Below, piece after piece: positions 24,301 through 33,124 of a stretch of DNA of 41,894 nt; the stretch's first letter is position 1; every line of letters begins with the position of its first letter. The stretch is from CAZFMJ01 sp964520045 (GTDB lineage Bacteria; Elusimicrobiota; Elusimicrobia; Elusimicrobiales; CAZFMJ01). The stretch is from NCBI GenBank assembly GCA_964520045.1, contig CAZFMJ010000022.1:1-41894 (forward strand). Reading direction: 5' to 3'. A program made the position numbers and the translations under genes. The notes beneath the pieces are model-generated. The model did no database searches and was not told the origin of the DNA. It saw nothing but the letters and a program-made list of their open reading frames with translations.

Positions 24301-26618
24301 TTTCCGGCGGCGGACGGACGAAAGGCAGATGCGGCGGAAAACAGGAAAGAAACGTCGCGCTGCAGCTTATCCCCCTTCCACAAACGGTTAAGCGGGAATT
24401 CCGTATACGGCCTGTCGTCGGTTACCGGCTTGAACGGCGCCGCGCATAACGCCAATTCCTCGTCTCTAAGCATCAAGCCGTTCCTGACGCCGGCCTCGGA
24501 TAAAGGCAGAAGATATTTATCGCGGACCGACGATTTTATTCTGCGCTCCAATTCTCCTCCCGGCCAGGAAAATTCGTTCTCCATTGAGCCGAGGATAAAA
24601 AAACCGCTGGTCATTTTGGGATGAGCCCATACCGCGACGTGGGAAAATCTTTCGATAAAACCGCCCGCTATCTGCCATGCGTCGCGCTCAAAGCAGGGCA
24701 GGGGCAGCCACAGCGTAAAGATCCCGCCGGGCTTAAGCCTTGCTTTGACTATATCTAAAAAATCCCTGCTGTAAAGATTTACCGTGCCGGCGCTGAATAT
24801 CGGCGGCGAGGCGTCCACTATTATTATGTCGTACGTTTTATCGGTCGTCAGAAGATAATTGCGGCCGTCGTTTACGGAAACATTTACTTCCGGCGCGCGG
24901 AGATTTTCCGCCGCCCCGGCGTTAAAATCCCCGGCATGCTCGATCACCGCCCCCACCATGTCCACCGCGTCGACATGCGGAGTAAGCTTCCTCGCCGCCA
25001 TAAAAGTATTGCCGGCGCCGAAACATATAACAAGAATGTTCTTCGCCGCGCCGTGCAGTATATACGGGAGCTGGGCCATAAGCTTTCCGGCGTCGCCCGT
25101 CCCCGACACCACGATTCCGTTAATGAATAAAAATTTGACGTTCGGGTTTTTGTTCAATTTCACTCCCGTCACCGTGGCGTCGGAACTGTCTTCATGAAAC
25201 ATTATTTCCGAATCAGGCAGCAGTTTTTTTATGCGGTAATTTATGATCCCCGCATAGGGGTCGGAGCTGAAGGCAAGCATGAGCAGAAAACCAAAAAAAA
25301 CGGCGAATGCCGGAAGAGCGGTTTTTACGGCGGGCCTGGGATTTGATCTATACAGCGCCGCGGTTCCGGCGGCGGCGCTGAGCAGAACGAATAATAAAAG
25401 CGCGTGTTTCAAACCGAGCGTTTTTATCAGCAGGAAGCCCGCCGCCAAAGAACCGGTTACGCAGCCGAACGTATTGTACGCGTAAAGCCTGCCGAGAATA
25501 TCCCCCACATTTGCGCTGGAAGGCGAGCAGATCCTGCCCGCCAGCGGAAACATAACGCCCATTATGAACGTAGGGATAAAGACCACTATCGAGATCTCCG
25601 CGAAAAAAAGCGGTATATCGCGGAGTTCCAGCAAAGGCGAATAATGCGACATCGCCTTCGTAGTATAGATCCCCATCGCATAAAATAAACCCGAACCGGC
25701 CATGACCGACACGGCCAGCGCCAATTGCAGCCAGCCGAAAACGCGCAGAGGATCTCTTATTTTATTAATGACGTTTTTCGCGGCGAGACTTCCAGCCCCT
25801 ATTCCCGAGAGATAAACCGCCAGCAGCGCGGAAAAGGCGTATACCGAAGTGCCCGTTATAACGGTGAACATCCTTGTCCAAAGTATCTGATATCCCGCGG
25901 CGCATATTCCCGACAGCGCCATTAAAATGAGTATCAATGAAGTATTCTCCGGCGCGGGTCCGGTTCCTTTGCCGGCGGCCTCGCTTACCTCCTCTCCGGC
26001 CGGTTCCTCCGGCAGGCCGAGGACGATAAAACCTATCGCAAGATTTATCAGCATGGCAAGAAGCGCCGTTGATATTTCCCCCACCATGCCTATGCCCGCG
26101 AAACCGGCCGCGATCACGCCGAAGACCCCTCCGGCCGTGTTGATGCCGTAAAAATAGGAAAGAGCGCCGGCCGCGGAACCGCGTCCGCGTACCGTTCCCC
26201 GAAGCAGAAAAGGCAGGGTTGCGCCCATGAGAAAGGTGGGCGGGAGAATGCATAATCCCGGGAGAACGAATCTCAGCAGACCGTTCCCGTTCGCGGCGGA
26301 CGGTATCGACGGCAGAAAAAGGGTCGAGACCAAAGCCGCGCAGCCGAGGGCCAATTCCGTAAGGCCGTAAACCTTCAGCCATCTGCCCCCGCGCAGGGAA
26401 AGTTTTCCGGCCGTCCAGCTTCCCGCGGCCAGCCCCCCTATAAAAAAGGCCGTTATAAAGCTGACCGCATGAACGGTGATGCCGAATATCCTTATCAGCA
26501 TTCTCATCCAAACGACCTCATACGCCAGGGCGCAGGCTCCGCTCAGGAAACAAACCGCGGAAAGAAGAACAACTGGCGGTATTTCTTTCTTAAAAATCTC
26601 GCTGGAAAAGCGCGGCAT
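24297..26618 (-). CDS. Fused MFS / spermidine synthase-like protein
   Basis: The 773-aa protein has a large N-terminal membrane part (about 15-440) with roughly 12-14 segments in two similar halves; compare GACALAYEVVWMRMLIRIFG with GICAAGYQILWTRMFTVITG. A C-terminal spermidine-synthase/methyltransferase-like domain (about 450-740) has the SAM-binding stretch ILVICFGAGNTFMAA and the motif DIIIVDASPP. Such membrane-bound aminopropyltransferase-like proteins are widespread but biochemically poorly defined. There is no Shine-Dalgarno; TAAAAT lies exactly 6 nt before the ATG. It is upstream of the ars operon on the same strand but has no obvious link to arsenic. Confidence 0.85.
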   Translation of the reverse strand: MPRFSSEIFKKEIPPVVLLSAVCFLSGACALAYEVVWMRMLIRIFGITVHAVSFITAFFIGGLAAGSWTAGKLSLRGGRWLKVYGLTELALGCAALVSTLFLPSIPSAANGNGLLRFVLPGLCILPPTFLMGATLPFLLRGTVRGRGSAAGALSYFYGINTAGGVFGVIAAGFAGIGMVGEISTALLAMLINLAIGFIVLGLPEEPAGEEVSEAAGKGTGPAPENTSLILILMALSGICAAGYQILWTRMFTVITGTSVYAFSALLAVYLSGIGAGSLAAKNVINKIRDPLRVFGWLQLALAVSVMAGSGLFYAMGIYTTKAMSHYSPLLELRDIPLFFAEISIVVFIPTFIMGVMFPLAGRICSPSSANVGDILGRLYAYNTFGCVTGSLAAGFLLIKTLGLKHALLLFVLLSAAAGTAALYRSNPRPAVKTALPAFAVFFGFLLMLAFSSDPYAGIINYRIKKLLPDSEIMFHEDSSDATVTGVKLNKNPNVKFLFINGIVVSGTGDAGKLMAQLPYILHGAAKNILVICFGAGNTFMAARKLTPHVDAVDMVGAVIEHAGDFNAGAAENLRAPEVNVSVNDGRNYLLTTDKTYDIIIVDASPPIFSAGTVNLYSRDFLDIVKARLKPGGIFTLWLPLPCFERDAWQIAGGFIERFSHVAVWAHPKMTSGFFILGSMENEFSWPGGELERRIKSSVRDKYLLPLSEAGVRNGLMLRDEELALCAAPFKPVTDDRPYTEFPLNRLWKGDKLQRDVSFLFSAASAFRPSAAGN

Positions 26619-26641
26619 TTTTTAATTTTAGTAAATACACG

Positions 26642-26736
26642 GTCCGTTTACACGCAAAAGAATCCGGACAAAAACCGGAATAACGGCCCGCGGTCCCCGC
26701 GCTTTCCGGACCGTATTTTTTGTTTTCGACGAACAA
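26642..26736. other. Divergent intergenic region with hairpins
   Basis: Between the divergent spermidine synthase and HEAT genes lie a TCCGG-N7-CCGGA hairpin (about 26665-26682) and CGGTCC/GGACCG (about 26694-26716), the latter followed by TATTTTTTG. No plus-strand gene ends here, so the terminator-like shape has no obvious client. Confidence 0.3.
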
Positions 26737-26787
26737 TTTTTTTTATGAGCCTTAAACTGGTAAAATATCTTTGGGCTCGGGACTGCA

Positions 26788-27360
26788 ATGGTCTTAAATA
26801 AAATTTTTTTTATCCGCGTTTTTTTCTTCGCATGTTTGTATTTCTTATGCCTTCCCCTTCTTTATTCCGCCGATGAACCGGCCGTCAACGGCCCGCCGGA
26901 CCCCGCGGAGCTTTCATCCGTGCCCGGCGGCCGGACCCCGGAAGATCCGCCGGCGGTAAAAGAAAAAACGCGGCTTATGGCGGCGCTCGCCGATCCAGCC
27001 CCCTCCGTGCGCGCCGAAGCGGTTTACGCGCTGGGGACCGCCGGCAATTTTACCGCGGTCAAGATCCTAAAAAAGACCGCGCTTGATCCCGATGAAATCA
27101 CCGCGATAAATTCCATCTGGGCGCTGGGAGAAATAAAAGACGCGTCTACGGTCGAATTTCTTTACAGCCTGTTTCAAGCAGGGAACGAAACGATAAAGAT
27201 AAACGTTATTATCGCTCTGGGAAAAATCAAAACGCAGGCCGCCGTTGAAATTATCGAAAAAATCGGGACCGCCGCGGAAACAGAAACGGTAAAACTGCTC
27301 GCCGAAGAAGTGCTGGAAAACGGCGTTTATATCGATGAACATGAAAAGGACCGGCCTTAG
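26788..27360 (+). CDS. Secreted HEAT-repeat protein
   Basis: The 190-aa protein has a signal peptide (residues 1-27, hydrophobic core FFFACLYFLCLPLLY), then a Pro-rich linker and HEAT/PBS-lyase-like repeats from about residue 60: SVRAEAVYALGTAG, AINSIWALGEIK and IKINVIIALGKIK. Three or so repeats form a small alpha-solenoid, usually a protein-binding surface, here in the periplasm. It overlaps the start of the cysteine hydrolase gene by about 25 bases. Function is unknown, but it may present or regulate its neighbour. Confidence 0.75.
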   Translation: MVLNKIFFIRVFFFACLYFLCLPLLYSADEPAVNGPPDPAELSSVPGGRTPEDPPAVKEKTRLMAALADPAPSVRAEAVYALGTAGNFTAVKILKKTALDPDEITAINSIWALGEIKDASTVEFLYSLFQAGNETIKINVIIALGKIKTQAAVEIIEKIGTAAETETVKLLAEEVLENGVYIDEHEKDRP

Positions 27361-27961
27361 ATTGTGCGCGTCCGCCGTTTTTTTGGCGGCGAATTCCTGC
27401 GTTTGGGCGATAGAGCCCGGCGATATAGTATACAGAAAGGGCTGCTTCGGCCTCCCGCAGGAAATAATCGGGCGCCTGCCCGTCGGACATGCGGCGATAT
27501 ATCTCGGGGGCGGCGGCTCAAACGGCAAGGGAGCGATGGTCGTTGAAGCAATGCCGAACGACCGAGTGCCCCCCGGAGTGAGAAAGATGTCTTTGGGAAA
27601 ATTCATAGCGGGCTGGCCTTATTACGGAAACAGGACCGTTCATCCCAAGCCCACGCAGGCCCAGCGCTCGGAGATATGCGCTTCGGCGCAGAGCCTGATA
27701 GGTCTCCCTTTTGACGAAACGCATTTTGTCCAAAAAGGCCCCGATAAGTATGACTGCGTGGGTCTCACGGAAAAGGCGTATGAACTGGCGGGGCTCAATC
27801 CCAGCCCCGATGAAATGGAGTCGGGCTGGGGCTGGCCGCTTACTCCGAAAGAGCAGTTCGACTCGACTTTTCCGAACGAAGAAAAGCCGCGCGGTCTTTC
27901 GGGAACAAATTTTAAAAAAGGACCGCCCGCTGACGGCGGACAAGAAGGGCTCGTAAAATGA
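27335..27961 (+). CDS. YiiX-like permuted papain-fold cysteine hydrolase
   Basis: The roughly 208-aa protein has a signal peptide ending near SCVWA. GDIVYRKG and VGHAAIYLGGG (His) come first, and KYDCVGLTEKAYELAG (Cys nucleophile) later. This His-before-Cys order marks the permuted NlpC/P60 (YiiX/YaeF-type) fold. Such enzymes cleave amide or thioester bonds, often in cell-wall or lipid substrates. The start may be 27335 or 27341; both give a good signal peptide. The gene begins inside the HEAT gene and ends in an ATGA overlap with the TPR gene, so the three are coupled. Confidence 0.75.
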   Translation: MNMKRTGLRLCASAVFLAANSCVWAIEPGDIVYRKGCFGLPQEIIGRLPVGHAAIYLGGGGSNGKGAMVVEAMPNDRVPPGVRKMSLGKFIAGWPYYGNRTVHPKPTQAQRSEICASAQSLIGLPFDETHFVQKGPDKYDCVGLTEKAYELAGLNPSPDEMESGWGWPLTPKEQFDSTFPNEEKPRGLSGTNFKKGPPADGGQEGLVK

Positions 27962-29652
27962 AACCGGCCGAAGAATACGAAAAATACGGAAGAGAACTCT
28001 GGCACAGGGGGGAATACGAACACGCCCTCAAAATGATGCAGGAGGGCCTTTCCTTTTATCCGAAAAACCTTTCCCTCCGGCTGGGGGTGGCCATGGCGCA
28101 GCTGCGGCTCGGCAATTTCGTGGTAGCGCGCGACGCGCTCAAAAACCTCGCCCATACCATGCCGGGAAGCGGCGACGTGCTAGCGGCTCTCGCCGAAGCG
28201 TCCCTAAGCCTTGGAAAAAAGCGGGAAGCGCTTGCCAGCATCCGGCTGGCCCTGCATAAACACCGCCATTCCGCCTCTTTTCTCGAATATCTGGCCGTGA
28301 TCTTAAACCAGCACGGCCTGTTCAAAGAATCCGCCACTCTATACAAACGCATAATCCGGCTTGCCCCGGACAGGGCGGACGCGTATTTCGGGCTGGGCGT
28401 GGCCTGCAGCAGACTGCGCAACACCAAGGAAGCCGTTAAAAATATCGAAAAGGCCGTGCACTTAAAAAAAGATTTTTACGAAGCGCTTTCTTATCTGGGG
28501 AATATTTACTATGACACCGGCAAACGGGCGAAAGCGATAAAAATATTTCTCGATATCAAGGCGAACGAGCACATGGACCCCACCACGCTGACCCGCCTTC
28601 TTAAGTATTGCCGCAAGCGCAAAGAGCTCAATCATAAAGTCGCCGCTCTTGAAGCGAGGCTTCAGGCATTATTAAGCGGAAGTGATATTTCCAAATTCGT
28701 ACAATCGTTGGAAAGCAAAACGGAACAGCCCCTTGCGGCGCAGTCCGAAGAGCGCTCCGCGGATTTCACAAAAACAGCGGGCCTCAAATTCATTAAAGTC
28801 TGGAAAGAAGCGCTTTCGGTCGTGCCGGAAGCCTCGGAATTATTCGAGCTCGACCGGCATCTGCAGCTCCTTTTCCAGAAACCCTCCAGAAAACCGGCCT
28901 TTGATAAATTCCCGGTCATCCAAAAACCGGACACCGGGGCGGTGGAGGGATTTATCGAATCGCTTGCGGTATATTTTAAGGAAATAGCGGAAAAGGGCGC
29001 CCTGCCGAAATGGGGGCCGATATCGCACTGGGGCAAAATGTGGGGAATAAACGACCTGTCTCCCTACGCCTGTTCCATATTCAGAAAAATATACGAGTCG
29101 CCAGATGAATTTTTCATCAAACAGGTTTCGGTGGACGCGCTCATGGCGGATATCGTCAATATCCTGAAATGGATGCCGCCGGGCCTGCGCGGCTCCGAAT
29201 GGATAGTCGAGCTCGGCGGAACCATAATAGCCTTTTGGACAAAAAAGGATATGCTTGAACGGCTGTTCCTTATGCGCGAAATACTTACCGACATGGAAAA
29301 AAAATGCATAGAGCCGCTGATAAAGCGCGGCCGCAGCTGGAGACGCTGGCTCGGATATAAGGCCGACAGAGCGTGGTCGTACCCGTCTTCCGAACTTTTC
29401 GCCAAGATCCCGAAAACGCTCGGCGCGGGCCAGCCGGTGAAATGCACCAAATGCAGAAGGATAATAAATGATTATTGGGACATAGCCGATTTCAACGACG
29501 CCGCGCCCGTGCGGTGCGGAGACTGCGCGAAATTCAAACGCTGCCCTAAATGCCAGGGGCCGCTGAGGCAGGTTTCCCTTCACAGCAAGGGAAGGGAAAA
29601 ACTGCCTATTTACAGATGCATGGAGTGTTACGGAAAACACTGCGCCAAATGA
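27958..29652 (+). CDS. TPR protein with C-terminal double zinc ribbon
   Basis: The 564-aa protein has tetratricopeptide repeats over about 1-220 (EYEKYGRELWHRGEYEHALK, ADAYFGLGVACSRLRNTKEA, YEALSYLGNIYYDTGKRAKA). A central helical region of unknown type (220-490) follows. The C-terminus carries four Cys pairs (CTKC, CGDC, CPKC, CMEC) forming two zinc ribbons. It lacks a signal peptide, so it is probably cytoplasmic even though its two coupled upstream genes are exported. TPR and zinc ribbons both suggest protein or nucleic-acid binding. No known family was recognised for the middle part. Confidence 0.75.
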   Translation: MKPAEEYEKYGRELWHRGEYEHALKMMQEGLSFYPKNLSLRLGVAMAQLRLGNFVVARDALKNLAHTMPGSGDVLAALAEASLSLGKKREALASIRLALHKHRHSASFLEYLAVILNQHGLFKESATLYKRIIRLAPDRADAYFGLGVACSRLRNTKEAVKNIEKAVHLKKDFYEALSYLGNIYYDTGKRAKAIKIFLDIKANEHMDPTTLTRLLKYCRKRKELNHKVAALEARLQALLSGSDISKFVQSLESKTEQPLAAQSEERSADFTKTAGLKFIKVWKEALSVVPEASELFELDRHLQLLFQKPSRKPAFDKFPVIQKPDTGAVEGFIESLAVYFKEIAEKGALPKWGPISHWGKMWGINDLSPYACSIFRKIYESPDEFFIKQVSVDALMADIVNILKWMPPGLRGSEWIVELGGTIIAFWTKKDMLERLFLMREILTDMEKKCIEPLIKRGRSWRRWLGYKADRAWSYPSSELFAKIPKTLGAGQPVKCTKCRRIINDYWDIADFNDAAPVRCGDCAKFKRCPKCQGPLRQVSLHSKGREKLPIYRCMECYGKHCAK

Positions 29653-29717
29653 CCCATATTAAATTAGGCCTTAAGACTCTTTCAAAAAAGGAACCGCGGA
29701 GTTATACTGTCTTATTC

Positions 29718-30101
29718 ATGAAAAAACATATGCGAAAAATTTTGCCGCTTGCGCGGGCCGTGTTCAACCCGGCCGCGGGCGCTTTACAAAAACTGCCCGC
29801 GGTTTTCTTAATAATGCTCATGCCCGCATGCGCGTCAGGCGGAGAAATATCCCGAAAACCCCGAACTACCCCGCCGGCCTTAAACTCCTCCCCTTCCTTA
29901 ATAACAGCCTCTCACGCCGGATTAAACCGGTGGTTTTCCGAGACCGATCTGCGCCTTGACCGGACAAAGCTCCCCCTGCCGGAAAAACCCGAACAAGCCG
30001 GCGCGGCGGGAACGCGCTCCTGCCGATGGATAAATCCCTCATGTATATTCTGGACGGCGATACGATTTATTATGGAAAAGACGGCACCCAAAAACTGGTG
30101 A
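29718..30101 (+). pseudogene. Lipoprotein-like leader out of frame with the SNase body
   Basis: The ATG at 29718 starts a basic n-region (MKKHMRKILPL), then a hydrophobic segment ending in LMPACASGG, a lipobox-like site (C38), then a Pro-rich linker to about residue 95. The frame then runs over the start of the SNase domain in the wrong phase and stops at 30101. The SNase frame is open only from 29960. A loss of one base (or gain of two) between about 29985 and 30025 would explain the break; there is an A5 run at 29983-29987. Sequencing error, real inactivation and recoding are all possible. A TATACT box lies 9 nt before the ATG. Confidence 0.55.
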
Positions 30102-31009
30102 TCCGCGTCGCTGGAATCGATACTCCGGAAACCAGACATTACCGCGCCGGTAAATTTAAAGACCAGGAATACGGACCGGAAGCGGCGAAAACCGCCAGGA
30201 CCGTTATACGCGGCGCAAAAAAAGTAGAATATCTGCCGGTCGGCGCGGACGCCTACGGCAGAACTCTGGCGCATATTTTTATAGACGGCGGGCTTTTCGA
30301 AGTCGAGATGCTGCGCAGGGGTTTGGCTTACGAGACCGTCACCAGCCACGGAGACAACGGTTATCCCGAACTGGCGGCGGCCATTCTTGAAGCCGCAAGG
30401 ATCTATCCCAGACTGCCTTTTGAAAATCCGCATGCCTGGCGCGCGAGGGAATGGTCGGAGGAAAAAGAGCGCGCGGAGCTTCAAAAGGATCTGGGGCTGA
30501 AAAGGACCGCCATGGATAAATCGCTTGTTGTTTTTGACGACGGCGATACGATTTCATATAAAAATATCACGTTCCGGATACTCGGCATGGACACCCCCGA
30601 GATCATCCATGAGAATGACGGCATTTTTGAAGATCAGCCTTACGGAAGAGCGGCGGCGGCATATACGAAGAAATTGATTTTAGAAGCGAAAACCATGGAA
30701 TATCTTGCGGACGGGTATGACACCTACGGCAGAACCCTGGCGCATATTTTTATCAACGGAAAGCTTTTATCCGTAACCGTCATTAAGGCCGGCTTGGCGT
30801 ACGAGTCGGTTTCCAAATTCGGAGACTCCGGCTTCCCGGGCTACTCCAGACTGATCCTGGCGGCCGCCAAATCGGTTCCCGTTCCGCCGTTTGAAAATCC
30901 GCTGTATTGGAGAGCAAAGCATCAGCACAGAAGCGGCTCCGATTGGACGTCCGTTCTGCCCGAAGACGGCTTTGCGGAAAATTTCTTCCCCGGCATACAG
31001 CCCTACTAA
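30026..31009 (+). CDS. Tandem staphylococcal-nuclease-like (thermonuclease) protein
   Basis: The 327-aa frame carries two SNase domains in tandem. Domain 1 (1-160) has DGDT (10-13), R27, D32-T33, E35 and R79. Domain 2 (163-327) has DGDT (172-175), R184, D189-T190, E192 and R236. Both therefore retain the calcium ligands and catalytic Arg/Glu/Arg of micrococcal nuclease. The domains are clear duplicates (YGRTLAHIFI and YGRTLAHIFIN; LPFENPHAWRA and PPFENPLYWRA). The family cleaves DNA and RNA and is usually secreted. The secretion signal is in a different frame just upstream. The ATG at 30026 has no ribosome site, so independent translation is doubtful. Confidence 0.85.
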   Translation: MDKSLMYILDGDTIYYGKDGTQKLVIRVAGIDTPETRHYRAGKFKDQEYGPEAAKTARTVIRGAKKVEYLPVGADAYGRTLAHIFIDGGLFEVEMLRRGLAYETVTSHGDNGYPELAAAILEAARIYPRLPFENPHAWRAREWSEEKERAELQKDLGLKRTAMDKSLVVFDDGDTISYKNITFRILGMDTPEIIHENDGIFEDQPYGRAAAAYTKKLILEAKTMEYLADGYDTYGRTLAHIFINGKLLSVTVIKAGLAYESVSKFGDSGFPGYSRLILAAAKSVPVPPFENPLYWRAKHQHRSGSDWTSVLPEDGFAENFFPGIQPY

Positions 31010-31018
31010 CCCTGTTTC

Positions 31019-32176
31019 CTACAGCCAGTATCTCATCCAGTAAAGAACTCTGCTTGCCGCCTTAAAAAGAAATCTCTGCCTCCTGCATTCTTCCAGCGTT
31101 ATCCGCTTTGACGTCCGCAGATCATCCTCGAACATGCGCTTCATGGCATGTCCGAATTCCGCGCCCAGGATATTTACGTTTATTTCAAGATTGTAATGCA
31201 GGCTTCTGTGATCCAGATTATGACTGCCCACGGAAGACCACACTCCGTCTATTACCGCGGTCTTTGAATGCAGAACGCTGGTCTGCCATTCATATATCTC
31301 TATGCCGAACTTCAGCAGCGCCGGATAGAGCGCCCATGACGCCCAGCGCACATAAGGATGGTCCGTCTGCGAAGGAGTTATGATAACCACCCTGACCCCG
31401 CGCTGGGCGGCTTTGATAAGCCTGCGGTATATGGTGCGGCCCGGCAAAAAATAGGCGTTGGTTATATAAATATACTTCTGCGCCTTTGAAATGGCGTATT
31501 TATAACTGCGCCGTATGGACCTGCGGTTCCTGAGTCCTGAACTCGACACCACCGACACGGAAACCGCGTTGCCGCCCGCGGGCGCCGCAAGATCATCCCG
31601 CGCCGGCAAATATGTTATTGTTTTGCCGTATCTTGTCCAATCTTCCCAAAACAGGGCTGAAATTTCTTTAACTATGGGCCCGCTGAGCTGAGCCTGCGTG
31701 TCCCGCCATCCCCTGCCGCCCCATGACCTGGGTCCGTCATCCTCGCTTAAATTCTGCCCGCCGACAAAAGCCGTTCTTCCGTCTATCACCAGAAGCTTGC
31801 GGTGATTGCGCCGAAACCAGTTCCAGTGCGGCTTCCACGGCACAAGCGGATGATACTCGACCACATTGATCCCGGCCCTGGCCATGTGTTCAAAAAAACC
31901 GCCGCTTGAAGACAAAGACCCGAGGGCGTCGTATATCAAAAATATTTTTACCCCTTCCTTTGCCTTGTTTTCCAGAACATTTCTGAATTTATGGCCTATG
32001 GGATCGTCCCCGAAAGTATAGATCTCCAGCAGAATATGGCTGCGCGCATTCTCTATGGCGGCAAGCATGGCCGGAAAAGACTGCTCCCCCCCGCTGAGCA
32101 GTTCCACGATGTTGCCCGCGCAGAGGGACGCCGGATGCAGGCAGAAATTTCCCCATTCAAAAGAATCTTTTTCCAT
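31019..32176 (-). CDS. cls: Phospholipase D family protein, cardiolipin synthase-like
   Basis: Start at ATG 32176 gives a 385-aa protein; a longer frame from 32293 adds a non-conserved stretch and was not chosen. Two HKD motifs are present: NHRKLLVIDG with GGQNLSEDD, and LHSKTAVIDG with GSHNLDHRS. The rest fits bacterial PLD-type cardiolipin synthases without the two N-terminal membrane helices, as in ClsB. It would condense phosphatidylglycerol or related phospholipids at the inner membrane. A TATAAT lies upstream on the minus strand. Other phosphatidyltransferase or nuclease roles are less likely. Confidence 0.85.
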   Translation of the reverse strand: MEKDSFEWGNFCLHPASLCAGNIVELLSGGEQSFPAMLAAIENARSHILLEIYTFGDDPIGHKFRNVLENKAKEGVKIFLIYDALGSLSSSGGFFEHMARAGINVVEYHPLVPWKPHWNWFRRNHRKLLVIDGRTAFVGGQNLSEDDGPRSWGGRGWRDTQAQLSGPIVKEISALFWEDWTRYGKTITYLPARDDLAAPAGGNAVSVSVVSSSGLRNRRSIRRSYKYAISKAQKYIYITNAYFLPGRTIYRRLIKAAQRGVRVVIITPSQTDHPYVRWASWALYPALLKFGIEIYEWQTSVLHSKTAVIDGVWSSVGSHNLDHRSLHYNLEINVNILGAEFGHAMKRMFEDDLRTSKRITLEECRRQRFLFKAASRVLYWMRYWL

Positions 32177-32260
32177 GGCAATAATAATGAAGTTATTATA
32201 CAATGTTCCTTGACCCGCGGTTAACAATACCGCTGGGGCCGGACTTAAAAGGAGATTACA

Positions 32261-32506
32261 ATGGCAAATCCTAAATTCATGAAACCGCTTCAACCCTCCA
32301 CAGAGCTTTCGGCGGTGGTAGGCACCAGCCCGCTTCCAAGGACCGAAGTCATTAAAAAAATGTGGGATTATATAAAGGCCAACGGGCTTCAGGATAAGAC
32401 GAACAAAAGAAATATAAATGCCGACGAAAAACTGCTTAAGCTTTTCGGCAAACAGCAGATAAACATGTTCGAGCTGGCGGGCATTGTCTCAAAGCACCTG
32501 AAATAA
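32261..32506 (+). CDS. SWIB/MDM2-domain protein
   Basis: The 81-aa protein is almost entirely a SWIB domain: LSAVVGTSPLPRTEVIKKMW, then YIKANGLQDKTNKRNINADE, then KLFGKQQINMFELAGIVSKHL. SWIB domains are known from eukaryotic SWI/SNF complexes and occur in some bacteria such as Chlamydiae, where a role in DNA condensation or topoisomerase function is suggested. An AAAGGAG ribosome site precedes the ATG. It is a single-gene unit divergent from the PLD gene. It is cytoplasmic and its partner is unknown. Confidence 0.9.
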   Translation: MANPKFMKPLQPSTELSAVVGTSPLPRTEVIKKMWDYIKANGLQDKTNKRNINADEKLLKLFGKQQINMFELAGIVSKHLK

Positions 32507-32596
32507 AGTTCTCGCGCGCTAAAGCGCCGGAATTCCCCATCCGCAGAAGAAGCCGGGCGGAATCTTTTTGTTCACGCGCCGTTCGGCTGCGGCTTA

Positions 32597-33067
32597 TCAG
32601 AATCCGCCGTATTTGCGCAGGCTTACTAGACGCTGGTAATAGTACGGGTTTAGGACCGAATCTATGTGCACGCCGTTCCTGACCGAGGCGTGAACGAAAA
32701 AGCCTTTCCCGACATATATCCCGACGTGGTCCACTTTGGCCGCGCCGGGATTTTTAATAGCGAAAAAAACCAGATCACCGGGAAGCGCGGCCGAAGGTGA
32801 AAGATACAGGCTTTGCGCGAACTGCTCGCGGGCCACGCGCGGAAGACTGAGTCCCGCTTTGGCATAAACCAGCTTGGCGAAAGCGGAGCAGTCCATGCCG
32901 GTATCAGGGTGCATCCCTCCCCAGAGATAGGGAGTATTAAGGTAAGTCATCGTTTCCCTTACCACTGCGCCCCTGGCGTCGGCTATGGATTCAGCCCCCG
33001 CTGCCCCGGCGAAGAAAAAACCGGCCGCGGCTGTAAGCAGAAAAAGCAAAAGCGTTTTTTTGTTCAT
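32597..33067 (-). CDS. NlpC/P60 family peptidoglycan hydrolase
   Basis: Start at ATG 33067 is chosen because it begins directly with a signal peptide (MNKKTLLLFLLTAAAGFFF). The 156-aa product has the NlpC/P60 triad: Cys in DTGMDCSAFAKLVY, His in KVDHVGIYVG and His in FFVHASV. The PYLWGGMHPDTG stretch before the Cys is typical. It would cleave D-Glu to meso-DAP or related peptide bonds in the periplasm. There is no SH3 or LysM targeting domain. Divergent from the neighbouring beta-barrel gene. Confidence 0.9.
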   Translation of the reverse strand: MNKKTLLLFLLTAAAGFFFAGAAGAESIADARGAVVRETMTYLNTPYLWGGMHPDTGMDCSAFAKLVYAKAGLSLPRVAREQFAQSLYLSPSAALPGDLVFFAIKNPGAAKVDHVGIYVGKGFFVHASVRNGVHIDSVLNPYYYQRLVSLRKYGGF

Positions 33068-33124
33068 GTTTTGTGCCCGCGGCAAACTTTAGTGTATTAT
33101 ATATAACAAAACAGTAAAACCATA

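Noticed and set aside
25765..26511. 248-codon minus-strand frame in another phase of the spermidine synthase gene
   Set aside because: It is Arg/Gly-rich, low in hydrophobic pattern, and fully inside a well-supported gene.
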